A stretch of 64,000 nucleotides of DNA from Actinomyces bovis (GTDB lineage: Bacteria; Actinomycetota; Actinomycetes; Actinomycetales; Actinomycetaceae), in contig NZ_UAPQ01000010.1 of NCBI RefSeq assembly GCF_900444995.1, positions 1-64,000 on the forward strand, read 5' to 3'. Each line of letters opens with the position of its first letter. Positions within the stretch are counted from its first letter, which is position 1. The position numbers were made by a program, and so were the translations under genes. The notes under the pieces are model-generated. The model was not told the origin of the DNA. It ran no database searches and saw only the letters and a list, made by a program, of their open reading frames with translations. Below, piece by piece: positions 13,428 to 22,334 of the stretch.

Positions 13428-16400
13428 GTGATCGATGCCCCCGACCGTCCTTTGAGCGCCCTGCGCTTCACCGGTGAGCTGCGCAGTTATCAGAGCGCCG
13501 TGATGGAGGGCCTGGAGCGGGAGTCCTGGCTCGCCGACGGGCCGGGGGAGGATGCGGGCGGGCGCGCCCTCCACCTGGTCGCCCCTCCGGGCTCGGGCAA
13601 GACGATCCTCGGCCTCACTCTCGCCGTCCGCGAGGGGCGCCGCGCCCTCGTCCTCGCGCCGACGACGGTGATCCGCGACCAGTGGGCCGAAGAGGCCCGC
13701 ACCCGCTTCGCAGTCGAGGAGAACCCCGTCGCCGGGGCCGCCGGGGAGAGGCGCGCCCCCGAAGAGTCGGGATCGGGGCGGACCCGAGTGCGCATCACCC
13801 TCGACTCCGATGAGATCGGCGACCTGTCGATCATGACCTACCAGAAGATCGCGGCGGTCGACCGCTCCAACCCCTTCACGGACGTGGCGCGCGAGCAGTG
13901 GATCGAGGAGATGGAGCTCGCCTGGTCGGACCGCGAGCGCGCCGAGGCCTGGCTCGAGGAGCTGCGCACGACGAACAGGAGCGCCTATTCGGCGGGCCTG
14001 CGCAAGAGGGCGGCGGCGATCAGGAAGGACCTGCGCACCCTCGACCCGGCGGTCCTGGAGAAGACCCTGCATCCGAACGCCCTGCGCCTCATCGGGGCGA
14101 TCGTGCGGGCCGGTGTGGGCACGATCGTCCTCGACGAGTGCCATCACCTGCTCGACCATTGGGCGCTCGTCGTCCACCTGCTGCGCGCGAAACTGCGGGA
14201 GGCGGGCCTGGACCCGCTGCTCATCGGCTTGACGGCCACTCCCCCGGACCCGCAGACCCCGAAGGAGGAGGAGAACTATTCGGGGCTCCTCGGCGAGGTC
14301 GACTACGAGGTCCCCACCCCGGCGGTGATCCGCGCCGGGGATCTGGCGCCCTTCCGCACCTGGGCGTGGTTCACGGACCCCACCCCCGCCGAGCGCAGCT
14401 TCATCGACGAGCACGCGGGGATGCTCGACAGCAGGCTCTCCGCCCTGCTCGCCTCACCGGATGGGCGCTCCTTCCTCCTGGAGGCGCTCATCGGCCCCGA
14501 TGCGGACGAGGGCGGGGCCGTCCCCGGCGACCTCGCCCTGCGGATGCGCAGGGCCGTGGAGGCCGACCCGTATCTGGCGCTCTCGGCGGGCCGGATGCTC
14601 TCCCGCATGGAGGCGTCGACGCTGAGCCCGCTGGAGAGCGCCATCGTGTCCCGCCTGCCGGATGTGGAGCGCCCCGCCCTCGATGATCGCCTGCTCCTCG
14701 TCGCCCGGCATGCGCTGACGCGGCTGCTGCCCGATGATGCGCGGGCCGAGGAGTGGAGGGCGACGAAGAGGCTCCTCCAGGCCTTCGGATACCACCTGAC
14801 GGATCGGGGGATCCGGCGCGGGCCGAACCCGATCGACACGACCCTGGCGCGTTCGGAGTCGAAGGAGCGGGCGGTCCTCGACATCCTCCGCCTCGAAGAC
14901 GATCCGCGGATGCGGGCGGCCGTGGTCACGGATCTCGCCCAGCACAATGACCGCTCCGCGATCCTCGACGAGGACGGGGAGGCGGGCCCCGGCGGGGCGC
15001 TGCGCTGCTTCTCGATCATCGCCGCCGATCCTTTCTCGGCCCACCTGCATCCGGTGCTCATCACCGGCAAGCACCTGCGCATCCTCGCAGGCGATGAGGA
15101 GCTCGCACGCGCACTGCGCGCGAAGACCGGCGCCCCGCTCCCGGTCCTGCGCACGAGCGGCGGAGTCGCCGAGCTGTCCGTCGAGGGGGCCGCGCCCTCG
15201 GTCCTCGTCGATGCGGTGGCCGCTGTGATGACCGAGGGCCTGGTCCGCCTCGTCGTCGGGACCCGCGGCCTTCTCGGTGAGGGCTGGGACTGCCCGGCGC
15301 TCAACACGCTCATCGACCTGACGACGGTGACGACCTCGACGGCGACCCAGCAGCTCCACGGGAGGACCCTGCGGCTGGATCCGGCGTGGCCGCGCAAGGC
15401 GGCGCACAACTGGGTCCTGGCCTGCTTGCCGCCGAAGTCCGCGGAGTACGCGAACACCCGCGAGTTGGAGCGGATGGAGCGCAAGGCCGCTCACCTGTGG
15501 GGTTTGAGCAGGATCGGCGCGGACGAGCCGGGGACGATCACGAGGGGCATCCGCACCCTGCTCGACGAGCATCAGCTCGACGCCTTCTCCCAGGATTCGC
15601 CCAAGCGCCTGGCGGGCAAGACGAATGCGGCGACGAGGAGGGCCCTCGTCCCCCGGGAGTCGAGCTTCGAGCTGTGGCGCACCGGTTCGACCGCGTCGGG
15701 CCGGGTGCACCGGAGCGTGTCCTTGACGAAGGATCCGGTATTCGAGTTCACGACCTCGACGACTCCTCTGGCGGCCCTCGCGAGCATCGTGTCCCTCGTC
15801 TTCGCCGTGCTCTTCGTCGTCGCCTCGGGCCTGTGGCGGCTCCGGGATGCGCTCCCTCTCCTGCCCTGGCCGGTGCTCCTCCTCATCACGGCGGGGCTCG
15901 TGGGCGTCGCGGTGTGGAGCATCGGATGGCCGGCCTTCGCGAATGCGCGCTTCTTGTGGCGCACGCGGGCCCATCCGACGGATCTGTACCGTCGGGCGGC
16001 GATCGTCCTCCTGGACGTCCTCGCTCAGACGGGGACGATCTCCCGGGGGATCGACCCGGCGTCGGTGATCGTCGAGGAGGGGGAGCAGGTGCGGGTCGAG
16101 TTCTCGGCGGGCACGCATGCGGATCGGGAGGCGGCGACTCGGGCGCTGGCGGAGATGTTCACGCCGATCGGGGTGTCGAAGCCCCGGCACGTCCTCGCTC
16201 TGGGCCCGATGCCGGAGATCGGCTCCTCGTCCCTGTCGGGGCGGGCGAGGATCCTCGCTGTCGGCGCGCGGATCGTGAATCTCGCGACCTCGAAGAATCC
16301 GCATTATCTGGCTGTTCCGGTGCAGCTCGGGGCGACGAGGGAGTCGGCCGGGCGCGTGGAGGAGGCGTGGAACCGCCTGGTCGGCCCGGCGCGGGTGGTG

Positions 16401-16502
16401 GATGTGCGCACGAGCGAGGGCGCCGATGCTCTCGTCGCGGCGCGCGCGCAGAACCGGGGCGGGATCCGCACGAGCGCGAGGGTGAGCGACTACTGGTCGT
16501 GA
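13428..16502 (+). CDS. DEAD/DEAH-box superfamily 2 helicase with a C-terminal membrane segment
   Basis: A 1024-residue protein with a GTG start. Helicase motifs are in order: Walker A APPGSGKTI (about 50), motif Ia LVLAPTTVIRDQW, motif II VLDECHHLLDHW (about 238), motif III LTATPPD, motifs IV-V TRGLLGEGWDCPALNTLIDLT (about 608) and motif VI QLHGRTLRLDP. The N-terminal QxxAV stretch (RSYQSAVMEGL) is a Q-motif-like start. Unusually, two hydrophobic segments (about 785-845: LASIVSLVFAVLFVVASGLW and PVLLLITAGLVGVAVWSIGW) follow, so the protein may be membrane-tethered. It could be a defence or DNA-repair helicase; the context does not say. It is the longest intact gene of the GC-rich block. Confidence 0.8.
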   Translation: MIDAPDRPLSALRFTGELRSYQSAVMEGLERESWLADGPGEDAGGRALHLVAPPGSGKTILGLTLAVREGRRALVLAPTTVIRDQWAEEARTRFAVEENPVAGAAGERRAPEESGSGRTRVRITLDSDEIGDLSIMTYQKIAAVDRSNPFTDVAREQWIEEMELAWSDRERAEAWLEELRTTNRSAYSAGLRKRAAAIRKDLRTLDPAVLEKTLHPNALRLIGAIVRAGVGTIVLDECHHLLDHWALVVHLLRAKLREAGLDPLLIGLTATPPDPQTPKEEENYSGLLGEVDYEVPTPAVIRAGDLAPFRTWAWFTDPTPAERSFIDEHAGMLDSRLSALLASPDGRSFLLEALIGPDADEGGAVPGDLALRMRRAVEADPYLALSAGRMLSRMEASTLSPLESAIVSRLPDVERPALDDRLLLVARHALTRLLPDDARAEEWRATKRLLQAFGYHLTDRGIRRGPNPIDTTLARSESKERAVLDILRLEDDPRMRAAVVTDLAQHNDRSAILDEDGEAGPGGALRCFSIIAADPFSAHLHPVLITGKHLRILAGDEELARALRAKTGAPLPVLRTSGGVAELSVEGAAPSVLVDAVAAVMTEGLVRLVVGTRGLLGEGWDCPALNTLIDLTTVTTSTATQQLHGRTLRLDPAWPRKAAHNWVLACLPPKSAEYANTRELERMERKAAHLWGLSRIGADEPGTITRGIRTLLDEHQLDAFSQDSPKRLAGKTNAATRRALVPRESSFELWRTGSTASGRVHRSVSLTKDPVFEFTTSTTPLAALASIVSLVFAVLFVVASGLWRLRDALPLLPWPVLLLITAGLVGVAVWSIGWPAFANARFLWRTRAHPTDLYRRAAIVLLDVLAQTGTISRGIDPASVIVEEGEQVRVEFSAGTHADREAATRALAEMFTPIGVSKPRHVLALGPMPEIGSSSLSGRARILAVGARIVNLATSKNPHYLAVPVQLGATRESAGRVEEAWNRLVGPARVVDVRTSEGADALVAARAQNRGGIRTSARVSDYWS

Positions 16503-16599
16503 GCGGAGGGCCGGCGCGGGGCTCGCGATGCGGGTCCGGGCGGTGCGCCTCCGGGGAGGTCCGGTGGGCGGGCGCCTCCGGCGCGCTGCCCTGGCTCGC

Positions 16600-17046
16600 A
16601 TGATGACTCCTCCTTCTCCGCAGGACGAGTGCCCCTGCTACTCGGGCGCGCCCTTCGGCGCCTGCTGCGCGCCGATCCTCGCGGGAGAGGCCCCGTCGAG
16701 CGCGCTTGCGCTCATGAGGTCGCGGTACACGGCTTTCGTCCTCGCCGACGAGGATCACCTGTTCCGCTCCTGGCATCCGAGGACGAGGCCCGCCCCGCCC
16801 TACGCCGATCCGGGCATCGACTGGTGCGGCCTTCAGATCCTCGAGGTCGAGGGCGGGGTCCTCCCCGCCGTCCCGGGCCGCACCCTCAAGGGGGTCATCA
16901 TCGCGGGGGCGATCATGTTGATCCTCCTCATCGGATTCACCCGCCTGTACCTGGGGGCGCACTGGTTCTCCGACGTCATCGCGGGGGGCATGGTCGGCAC
17001 AGCGACCTCCCTCATCACGGCGGAGCTGCTGTTCCGGGACCTGTGA
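16600..17046 (+). pseudogene. in-frame fusion of YchJ/SEC-C protein to PAP2 phosphatase C-terminus
   Basis: The first ~85 residues are a YchJ-type protein with the SEC-C-like zinc motif CPCYSGAPFGACC and the YchJ signature ALMRSRYTAFVLADEDHLFRS. After LQILEVEGG the sequence turns into the end of a PAP2 phosphatase: FTRLYLGAHWFSDVIAGG, with the catalytic His of motif 3 (R-x5-GAHWxxD), and a last hydrophobic helix. The join lies at about 16852-16869, on a perfect 7-bp inverted repeat with a 4-base loop. The PAP2 lacks motifs 1 and 2, so it cannot be active. The earlier ATG at 16528 has no supporting site; the ATG pair at 16600 fits YchJ better. Confidence 0.8.
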
Positions 17047-17059
17047 GGGGATGAACGAA

Positions 17060-17087
17060 GGGGCCCCGACCGTTCGGTCGGGGCCCC
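17060..17087. terminator. bidirectional hairpin terminator
   Basis: A perfect 12-bp stem (ggggccccgacc/ggtcggggcccc) with a GTTC loop, placed between the convergent PAP2 fusion and GlsB genes. Confidence 0.8.
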
Positions 17088-17131
17088 TCCTCAGGCCTTC
17101 AGGCGAATGCGCGTCGCCGATGCGGCCGTCC

Positions 17132-17389
17132 TCAGTTCTTCGAGCGGATCTTGTTCCACACGTACATGACGATGAGCGCGCCGACGATCGAGAGGACCCA
17201 GGTCTTGAGGTTCCAGAAGGAGCCGAGGCCCACGTGGAAGACGAGGTTGCCGAGCCAGCCGCCGACCATGGCGCCGAGAACGCCGATGACGAGGGAGGAG
17301 CCCCAGCCCTCGCCGACGATGCCCGGCATGATCTTCTTGGCGATCGCGCCGACGACCAGGCCGAGGATGATGTAAGCGAAGAATCCCAT
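17132..17389 (-). CDS. GlsB/YeaQ/YmgE family stress-response membrane protein
   Basis: An 85-residue protein with three hydrophobic helices and the Gly-rich family pattern GLVVGAIAKKIMPG, GWGSSLVIGVLGAMVGGWLG. It is of usual length and ends in a basic tail (WNKIRSKN). The family is a small stress-associated membrane protein group (transglycosylase-associated protein). It converges on the PAP2 fusion and shares the terminator at 17060-17087. Confidence 0.93.
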   Translation of the reverse strand: MGFFAYIILGLVVGAIAKKIMPGIVGEGWGSSLVIGVLGAMVGGWLGNLVFHVGLGSFWNLKTWVLSIVGALIVMYVWNKIRSKN

Positions 17390-17599
17390 GAGAAACTCCC
17401 AGAATTCGGGGGCGGAACAGTCTCAGTGTCGCACGGATCCGGATCCGGCGCATCATCGGGGCGCGTATTCCGGGGGCTTCTCACACCCCGGCCCCGCCCT
17501 CGGCGATACCCTGGAGGATCAACCGGGGACCGGGCGCGGGCGCGAGGATCGCAGTACCCCGGCGCGCGAATGGGGCCCGGGGCGGGGATCGGAGGCGAA

Positions 17600-18787
17600 G
17601 TGGCGGCGGAGGACATCGTGGCCTATGTGGAGCGGATGCTCGCGCCCATCGACGCCGAGGGCTTCACCCCCGTGGATTCCCTGGTCCTGTCCTGGGCCTC
17701 CTACTTCCGTGTCCTGCCGGACCTGCCCGCCGCCGCGGGCGAGGAGGGGGTCGAGATCCGCGAACTGCTGCGCGCCGAATGCTTCCCCCGCTTCTTCTGG
17801 ACCGTGTTGGATCCGGACAAGTGCAAGCGGCTCCTCTTCGCGATGGCGGCGAGCCCGCGCTTCCGCTCGATCCGCCAGTGCTTCAGCGTCGACGACGTCG
17901 ATGATGCGCAGCAGAAGCAGTTCGCGGCCTGCGCCTACGTCCTGGGCCCCGAACTCATGTACGTCGCCTTCCGCGGGACGGACCGCACGCTCGTCGGCTG
18001 GAAGGAGGACTTCAACATGGCCTTCGCGGCGCCCGTCCCCGCCCAGGAGGCGGCCGCCGACTATCTCGCGGCCCTCGCCTCGAGGACGAGTGCGAAGCTC
18101 CTCCTCGGGGGGCATTCGAAAGGCGGGAACCTCGCGATCTACGCGGCTGCGCGCAATGCGGAGATGCTCGGGGATCGGCTCGTGCGCGTCTACTCGCACG
18201 ACGGGCCGGGCTTCCTCCCCGAGTTCCTCGCCGAACCGGGGTTCCGCGCCATCGAGGACAGGATCGAGAGGAGCGTCCCCCAATCCTCGATCGTCGGGAT
18301 GCTCCTCGACCACTCCTCCGATTACACGGTCGTGAAGTCGACGAACCTGGGGCCTCTCCAGCACGACCCCTTCTCCTGGGTCGTCGAGGGGGAGAATTTC
18401 GCGAGGGCGAAGGGGCTGAGCTTCGATGCACGCAGGATCGACGCGATCGTGTCGGCCTGGCTGGTCGAGCACACGCCCGAGCAGCGCGAGCTCCTCGTCG
18501 ACGCGATCTATTCGCTCATCACGCTTCCCGAGGTCGAGACCGTCACCGACCTCGTTGATTCCTGGCAGCGGGCGATCCCGGCCGTGCGCGAGAGGATCGG
18601 GGCGCTCGACCCGGAAGTGAGGGCGGCGATCCTCGAGATGCTCAAGAGCCTGGCGGTCGTGGGCCTGAGGGGCAAGGGGAAGGACGCGTCGACGGCGGAG
18701 GAGAAGTCGAAGGGCGGGGCCGGGAGGACTCCGGGGAAGGGCGGGGTGCTCAGAGCCAGGCGAAGTCCAGGGGCAGAAAAGCACTGA
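17600..18787 (+). CDS. DUF2974 (Mbeg1-like) alpha/beta hydrolase
   Basis: A roughly 395-residue lipase-like protein. The GTG at 17600 is taken as start because GGAGG lies five bases upstream; an ATG at 17570 has none, and anything earlier lies over the GlsB gene. The N-terminus (VDSLVLSWASYFR) and the nucleophile elbow GGHSKGGNLAIYAA (catalytic Ser) are typical of DUF2974. The acid is probably in the SHDGPGF stretch and the His in DHSSDYTVVKS. The C-terminus is a basic, low-complexity tail. Its substrate is unknown. Confidence 0.85.
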   Translation: MAAEDIVAYVERMLAPIDAEGFTPVDSLVLSWASYFRVLPDLPAAAGEEGVEIRELLRAECFPRFFWTVLDPDKCKRLLFAMAASPRFRSIRQCFSVDDVDDAQQKQFAACAYVLGPELMYVAFRGTDRTLVGWKEDFNMAFAAPVPAQEAAADYLAALASRTSAKLLLGGHSKGGNLAIYAAARNAEMLGDRLVRVYSHDGPGFLPEFLAEPGFRAIEDRIERSVPQSSIVGMLLDHSSDYTVVKSTNLGPLQHDPFSWVVEGENFARAKGLSFDARRIDAIVSAWLVEHTPEQRELLVDAIYSLITLPEVETVTDLVDSWQRAIPAVRERIGALDPEVRAAILEMLKSLAVVGLRGKGKDASTAEEKSKGGAGRTPGKGGVLRARRSPGAEKH

Positions 18788-18813
18788 ATCAGTGCTGACC
18801 AGCGCAAATGATG

Positions 18814-18877
18814 CAGCGGAACCACGAAAACAGTGCAGCGAATCTACGGATTCACTCCAGCGGAACCACGAAGACAG
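18814..18877. repeat. short direct repeat agcggaaccacgaa(a/g)acag
   Basis: Two copies, starting at 18814 and 18859, 45 bases apart, between the DUF2974 gene and the antitoxin relic. Apart from this pair the 18790-18940 stretch holds no recognisable gene. It could be a remnant operator. Confidence 0.5.
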
Positions 18878-18941
18878 ACCTCGCGGCGGGGTCAGTGGAC
18901 GCAGTCGAAGTTCGCGGGCACGAACCATATCCGGGCACTGT

Positions 18942-19060
18942 CTATGCGCCGACGCGCCACATGCCGAGCGCATCGAACATCTCGTCGGCATCAGCGAAAC
19001 GGGCTGTGCGAGCGGCGATCTTCCGGGATTGCGCGAGGGCTGCGCCGGGTTCCGAATTCG
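18942..19060 (-). pseudogene. RelB/DinJ antitoxin C-terminal relic
   Basis: On the minus strand the frame reads LAQSRKIAARTARFADADEM then FDALGM and ends at a TAG at 18942. It matches the tail of the antitoxin at 10053 (VRGTARFADADQVFDSLGI). The N-terminal ribbon-helix-helix domain is missing and no toxin follows. It sits 45 bases downstream of the DUF4143 ATPase gene. Confidence 0.7.
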
Positions 19061-19104
19061 ATCCTCTCTTCGAGCGCGAATACCGCCCCTCTTCCCCTCC
19101 CCTG

Positions 19105-20358
19105 TCAGGGACCTAGGGCGGTGATGGGCACGACGCAGACGCCGTCGGGTCGCTTGTAGGTGTATCGGCCGCCCGTGATCACGATGAGCGCTGCGGGCTC
19201 CCCATGCCGGTCCGGGTCGATCTTCGAGGCCATGCGCAGCAGCGACTCGGCTGCATCATCTGCAGCATTCTCTCCCAGTTTGACCTCAATGCCCGCCCAT
19301 CTGCCATCAGGCAGTTCGAGGACGACATCGACTTCTGCACCCGTGCGCGAGTCGCGCCAGGAGGACAGGGTCGCCCCAAGCGGCTGCGAATAGACTCGCA
19401 GGTCTCGAACGACGAGTGACTCGAAGTGCAATCCCGCAGCTTCGAGGTCTTTCGACAACTCGTCGACTCCGACACCGAGCGCTGCGGTTCCGAGCGATGG
19501 ATCGACGAAGTGATTGACCGGCGTTGTGCGGAGCCTGGTTCGCGATCTCATATGCGGCTGCCACGCTGGAATCGTTTCAACGAGCATTAACCTGTCCAAT
19601 GCGTCGAGGTAGTTGGACAGCGTTTCCGATGCGACTCGTCCAGCAGGCCCTCCGACGTCGTGCGCGAGGGCCGAGAGGTTGCGCGGAGTCGCTGCGGCCC
19701 GTCCCAAAGCAGCCAGAAGCCTGTGGACGTTGGCAGGATTTCGGCGCAGCCCCATGCCGGGCACATCGATCTCGGCGATGTTGCGAAGGTAGTCGCGCAA
19801 CCAGATTCGGGCTTCTCCTTCAGCGGCATCCAGAAGGTCCGGCCAACCGCCGATGATGATTCGTTCGAGCAGGTCGCGAATCGTCAGGCTTTCCGCGCGA
19901 CCACTCGGATCCCCACCGTTGAGCAGGTTCTTCACACTGACCTGGCCGCTCGAATGCCCCGTCTCGAAGAGGCTCATCGGCCGCATGCGAAGGCGTCCGA
20001 TCCTACCGGCCCCTGAATGCGTGCGCACGTCGTCCCGTAGGCGCGCGGAGCCCGTCAGAATGTACAGCCCTTTTCCGTAATGATCGTCAACTGCGCGACG
20101 CACGAGGTTCCACAGCTCCGGAACCTCCTGCCATTCGTCGAAGACGATCGGCGGAGTCTCCATGAACAGTTGCTCGGGCTGGATCTGCGCGGTCGCTCGG
20201 GCCGCCCTGTCGACATCCATTCGGAAGAGCGTCTTCGCGATGCGTTCGGCCGTTCTGGTCTTGCCGACAGCTTTCGGACCGTCGATCAGCACAGCACCGA
20301 TAGACGCCATTCGCTGCCGCAACTCGCTGTCCGCCACACGAGATCGATAATCCGCCAT
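19105..20358 (-). CDS. AAA ATPase with DUF4143 domain
   Basis: A 417-residue protein. The N-terminal AAA_14 domain has Walker A GPKAVGKTRTAERIA (about 26-40) and Walker B-like PIVFDEWQEVPELW; sensor I is YILTGSARL. The C-terminal DUF4143 domain (about 200-385) has VASETLSNYLDALDRLMLVE and a PD-(D/E)xK-like core HFESLVVRDLRVY ... TGAEVDVVLEL ... WAGIEVKLG. Family members are common orphan genes of unknown role, often linked to toxin-antitoxin or mobile DNA. The start codon lies inside the first unit of a 23-bp tandem repeat (20350-20464), and no clear ribosome-binding site precedes it. Confidence 0.88.
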   Translation of the reverse strand: MADYRSRVADSELRQRMASIGAVLIDGPKAVGKTRTAERIAKTLFRMDVDRAARATAQIQPEQLFMETPPIVFDEWQEVPELWNLVRRAVDDHYGKGLYILTGSARLRDDVRTHSGAGRIGRLRMRPMSLFETGHSSGQVSVKNLLNGGDPSGRAESLTIRDLLERIIIGGWPDLLDAAEGEARIWLRDYLRNIAEIDVPGMGLRRNPANVHRLLAALGRAAATPRNLSALAHDVGGPAGRVASETLSNYLDALDRLMLVETIPAWQPHMRSRTRLRTTPVNHFVDPSLGTAALGVGVDELSKDLEAAGLHFESLVVRDLRVYSQPLGATLSSWRDSRTGAEVDVVLELPDGRWAGIEVKLGENAADDAAESLLRMASKIDPDRHGEPAALIVITGGRYTYKRPDGVCVVPITALGP

Positions 20359-20464
20359 GCCTGAACTCTACAATCCGCCATGCCTGAACTCTACAATCCG
20401 CCATGCCTGAACTCTACAATCCGCCATGCCTGAACTCTACAGTTCGCCATCCTTGAAATCGATG
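20350..20464. repeat. 23-bp tandem repeat carrying repeated start codons
   Basis: Four perfect 23-bp units (atccgccatgcctgaactct + aca; 20350-20372, 20373-20395, 20396-20418, 20419-20441) and one degenerate unit (20442-20464). On the minus strand every unit contains GGCATGGCGGAT, and the ATPase gene uses the ATG of the first unit (20358). Because 23 is not a multiple of three, the other ATGs are in other frames. The degenerate unit overlaps the 3' end of the ABC-F gene. Confidence 0.95.
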
Positions 20465-20811
20465 ATCCGCCATCGAGTAGCGGGCGCGGGACGCTCTGAG
20501 CTACCGCGCACCACGGGCTCCAGCTCGATCCTCTCCCCCGCCCAGTGGTCGAGGAGCCAGCGGTCGTGGCTGGCGACGAGGAGCGTCCCGTCCCATTCGG
20601 CGAGAGCCTTCTCCAGGGCTTCGATCGAGTTCGACGACTCGGCCGTCGGCGCCGATCCCGTGACGATCCTCTCCAGGAGCGTGGTCTTGTCCGCGCCGTT
20701 CGGGCCGATCAGGCAGGCGCGCTCCCCGTTGACGACGGTGAAGGAGACGGAGTCGAGCAGGGGCTCGGCGGTGTAGGAGAAACTCAGGTCGGTGAGGGTG
20801 ATCGCGGGCAC
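20437..20811 (-). pseudogene. ABC-F type ATPase with large internal deletion
   Basis: Residues 1-47 are the start of an ABC-F protein (ITLTDLSFSYTAEPLLDSVS and CLIGPNGADKTTLLERIVTG), with a damaged Walker A (GADKT in place of GAGKT). From about residue 54 the sequence is the very end of the second ATPase domain (SIEALEKALAEWDGTLLVAS, HDRWLL), including the H-loop. About 400 residues between them (signature, Walker B, linker) are gone, in frame. The join lies near 20640-20656, next to the palindrome tcggcgccga. No ribosome protection or resistance function is possible. Confidence 0.8.
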
Positions 20812-20893
20812 AAGGGCTCCTGGGCGCGTCGATGCGGACGGGGGTGAGCGTGTCGGACGGGGCCGAGGGCGTCAGGCGATCATGCGGGTTATG

Positions 20894-22334
20894 GGCTCTT
20901 CACGATTTAGAGTGCGTTGATCCGGGTGTGCAGCTGCCCGGAGTGAATCAGGCACCGCAAGATGTAGTGGTCGAGGTTGCGCAACCCCAGGGCGGTTTCC
21001 CGTAGATGCTCTAGCCGGCCATTGATGGCCTCGACCGGCCCGTTGGACGCCCCGATGTCGAAGTAAGCCAGCACATCCTCGCGCCGACGCCACAACGTCC
21101 GACCCAGCTGGGCCAGCTCCTCCAACCCTTTCGGCACGCCCATACGCAGGGTGTTGATGATCCGTTCCATCAACTTCTTGCCCTCCGATTTCTTCGGGTG
21201 CCCGTAGGCCTGGATCATGTCCTGGTAGAACATCCACGTGACCTCGAGTGCCACGTATTCGTCATCGGTGGCCCACAACAGGTCCAACCGCCTGTTCTGC
21301 CGCTCGGTGAGGTAGTTCCTCCTGGTCAGCAAGGTCCGCCGGTGCTTGTACAGCAGATCATCCTTGCGTCCACGACGCCCCGTGGTCTCACGTTGGAGCC
21401 TCTGGCGGCAGCCAGTGAGCTTGTCCGCTGCCAGATGCACGACGTGGAACGGATCCATCACCTTCCTCGCCTGGGGCAGTACCTGGTCGACGGCGGTGGC
21501 CTAGCCGGTGAAGCCGTCCATGGTCACCACCTGCACCTGGCTGCAAAAACCAGGGTCGCGTTCCTGCAGCCACGTGCGCAGCACGTCCGCGCTGCGGCCT
21601 GGGCGGATATCCAGTACTCGGGCCGGCCCACGGCCATCGGCCAGCGGGGTGAGGTCGACCAGGATCGTCACCAGGTTGGACGGCTGGCCTGGCTTTCGGG
21701 TGTGCTTCCACACGTGCTCATCCACCCCGAGGATGCGCACCCCGTCCAGATGGGAGGGGTTGTCGTAGACGAGCTGTCGGCAGGCGTCCACAGCGACCTG
21801 ATTGACCAGTTCCCAACCCACCTAGAGGGCCTTGGCGGTGGCGGCCACGCTCATCCGGTCGATGGCCAGTCGCTGGAGGATCCAGCCGGTCACCCGGTGG
21901 GTGAGCTTGGCCCCGTCATTGGCGCAGTTGAGGGAGGCTTGGAAGATTTTCCTGGGACATTGTTGATTGGTGCAGGTGAATCGGGGGACACGAAGGTGCA
22001 GGCGGGTGAAAAACCCCACGACCGGCAGGTCAACCAGTCGGCAGACAGTGTGATCACGCAGTTTCCCGCCTTGGGTGCAGTCGGGGCAGTGCCCCTCGAC
22101 AGCGACCGGGGCGGCGTCGATGATGGTGAAGGCTCCGGTGATCGTCAAGCCGATTTCTGCCGTGCGGCAGATGGTGTCTGCGACGAGGTTGCCACTAGGC
22201 TGCACAGTAGGGTCCTGGTTCGGTCAGATGCAAGCGTAGTAACTCTCATCTTGTACCGGCCAGGACCCCCAACATGTTGTCCCACCCCGAACCGGGCTCC
22301 GCGGTCAGCTACGCACCCCAAAACACGAAGAGCC
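20894..22334 (-). mobile_element. ISL3-family insertion sequence, copy 1
   Basis: A 1441-bp element bounded by imperfect inverted repeats (GGCTCTTCACGATTTAGAG at 20894; GGCTCTTCGTGTTTTGGGG, complement, at 22334). It is nearly identical to copy 2 at 25905-27360, in the opposite orientation, but lacks 15 bp near 22125. The 8-bp flanks (gggttatg / accaaacg) differ, so no target duplication survives; this fits recombination after insertion. Confidence 0.9.
20907..22205 (-). pseudogene. ISL3 transposase with two in-frame TAG codons (copy 1)
   Basis: One reading frame from 22205 to 20907 encodes an ISL3 transposase: zinc-ribbon N-terminus (HCPDCTQGGKLRDH, CTNQQCPRK), helix-turn-helix, DDE core (RILGVDEHVWKHT, VTMDGFTG, MDPFHVVHLA) and the end GASNGPVEAINGRLEHLRE. 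It is interrupted by TAG after ATAKAL (21822) and TAG after DGFTG (21501). Both codons occur at the same places in copy 2. Relative to copy 2 it lacks five residues after LTITGA. Confidence 0.9.

Noticed and set aside
12306-14414. A long minus-strand frame of about 700 codons, rich in Arg/Asp/Gly.
   Set aside because: It lies opposite MurJ-YeiH and the helicase and has no domain or ribosome-binding site; it is a shadow caused by high GC.
14454-16601. A minus-strand frame of 715 codons.
   Set aside because: Opposite the intact helicase, composition typical of an antisense shadow (Arg/Pro-rich), no motif.
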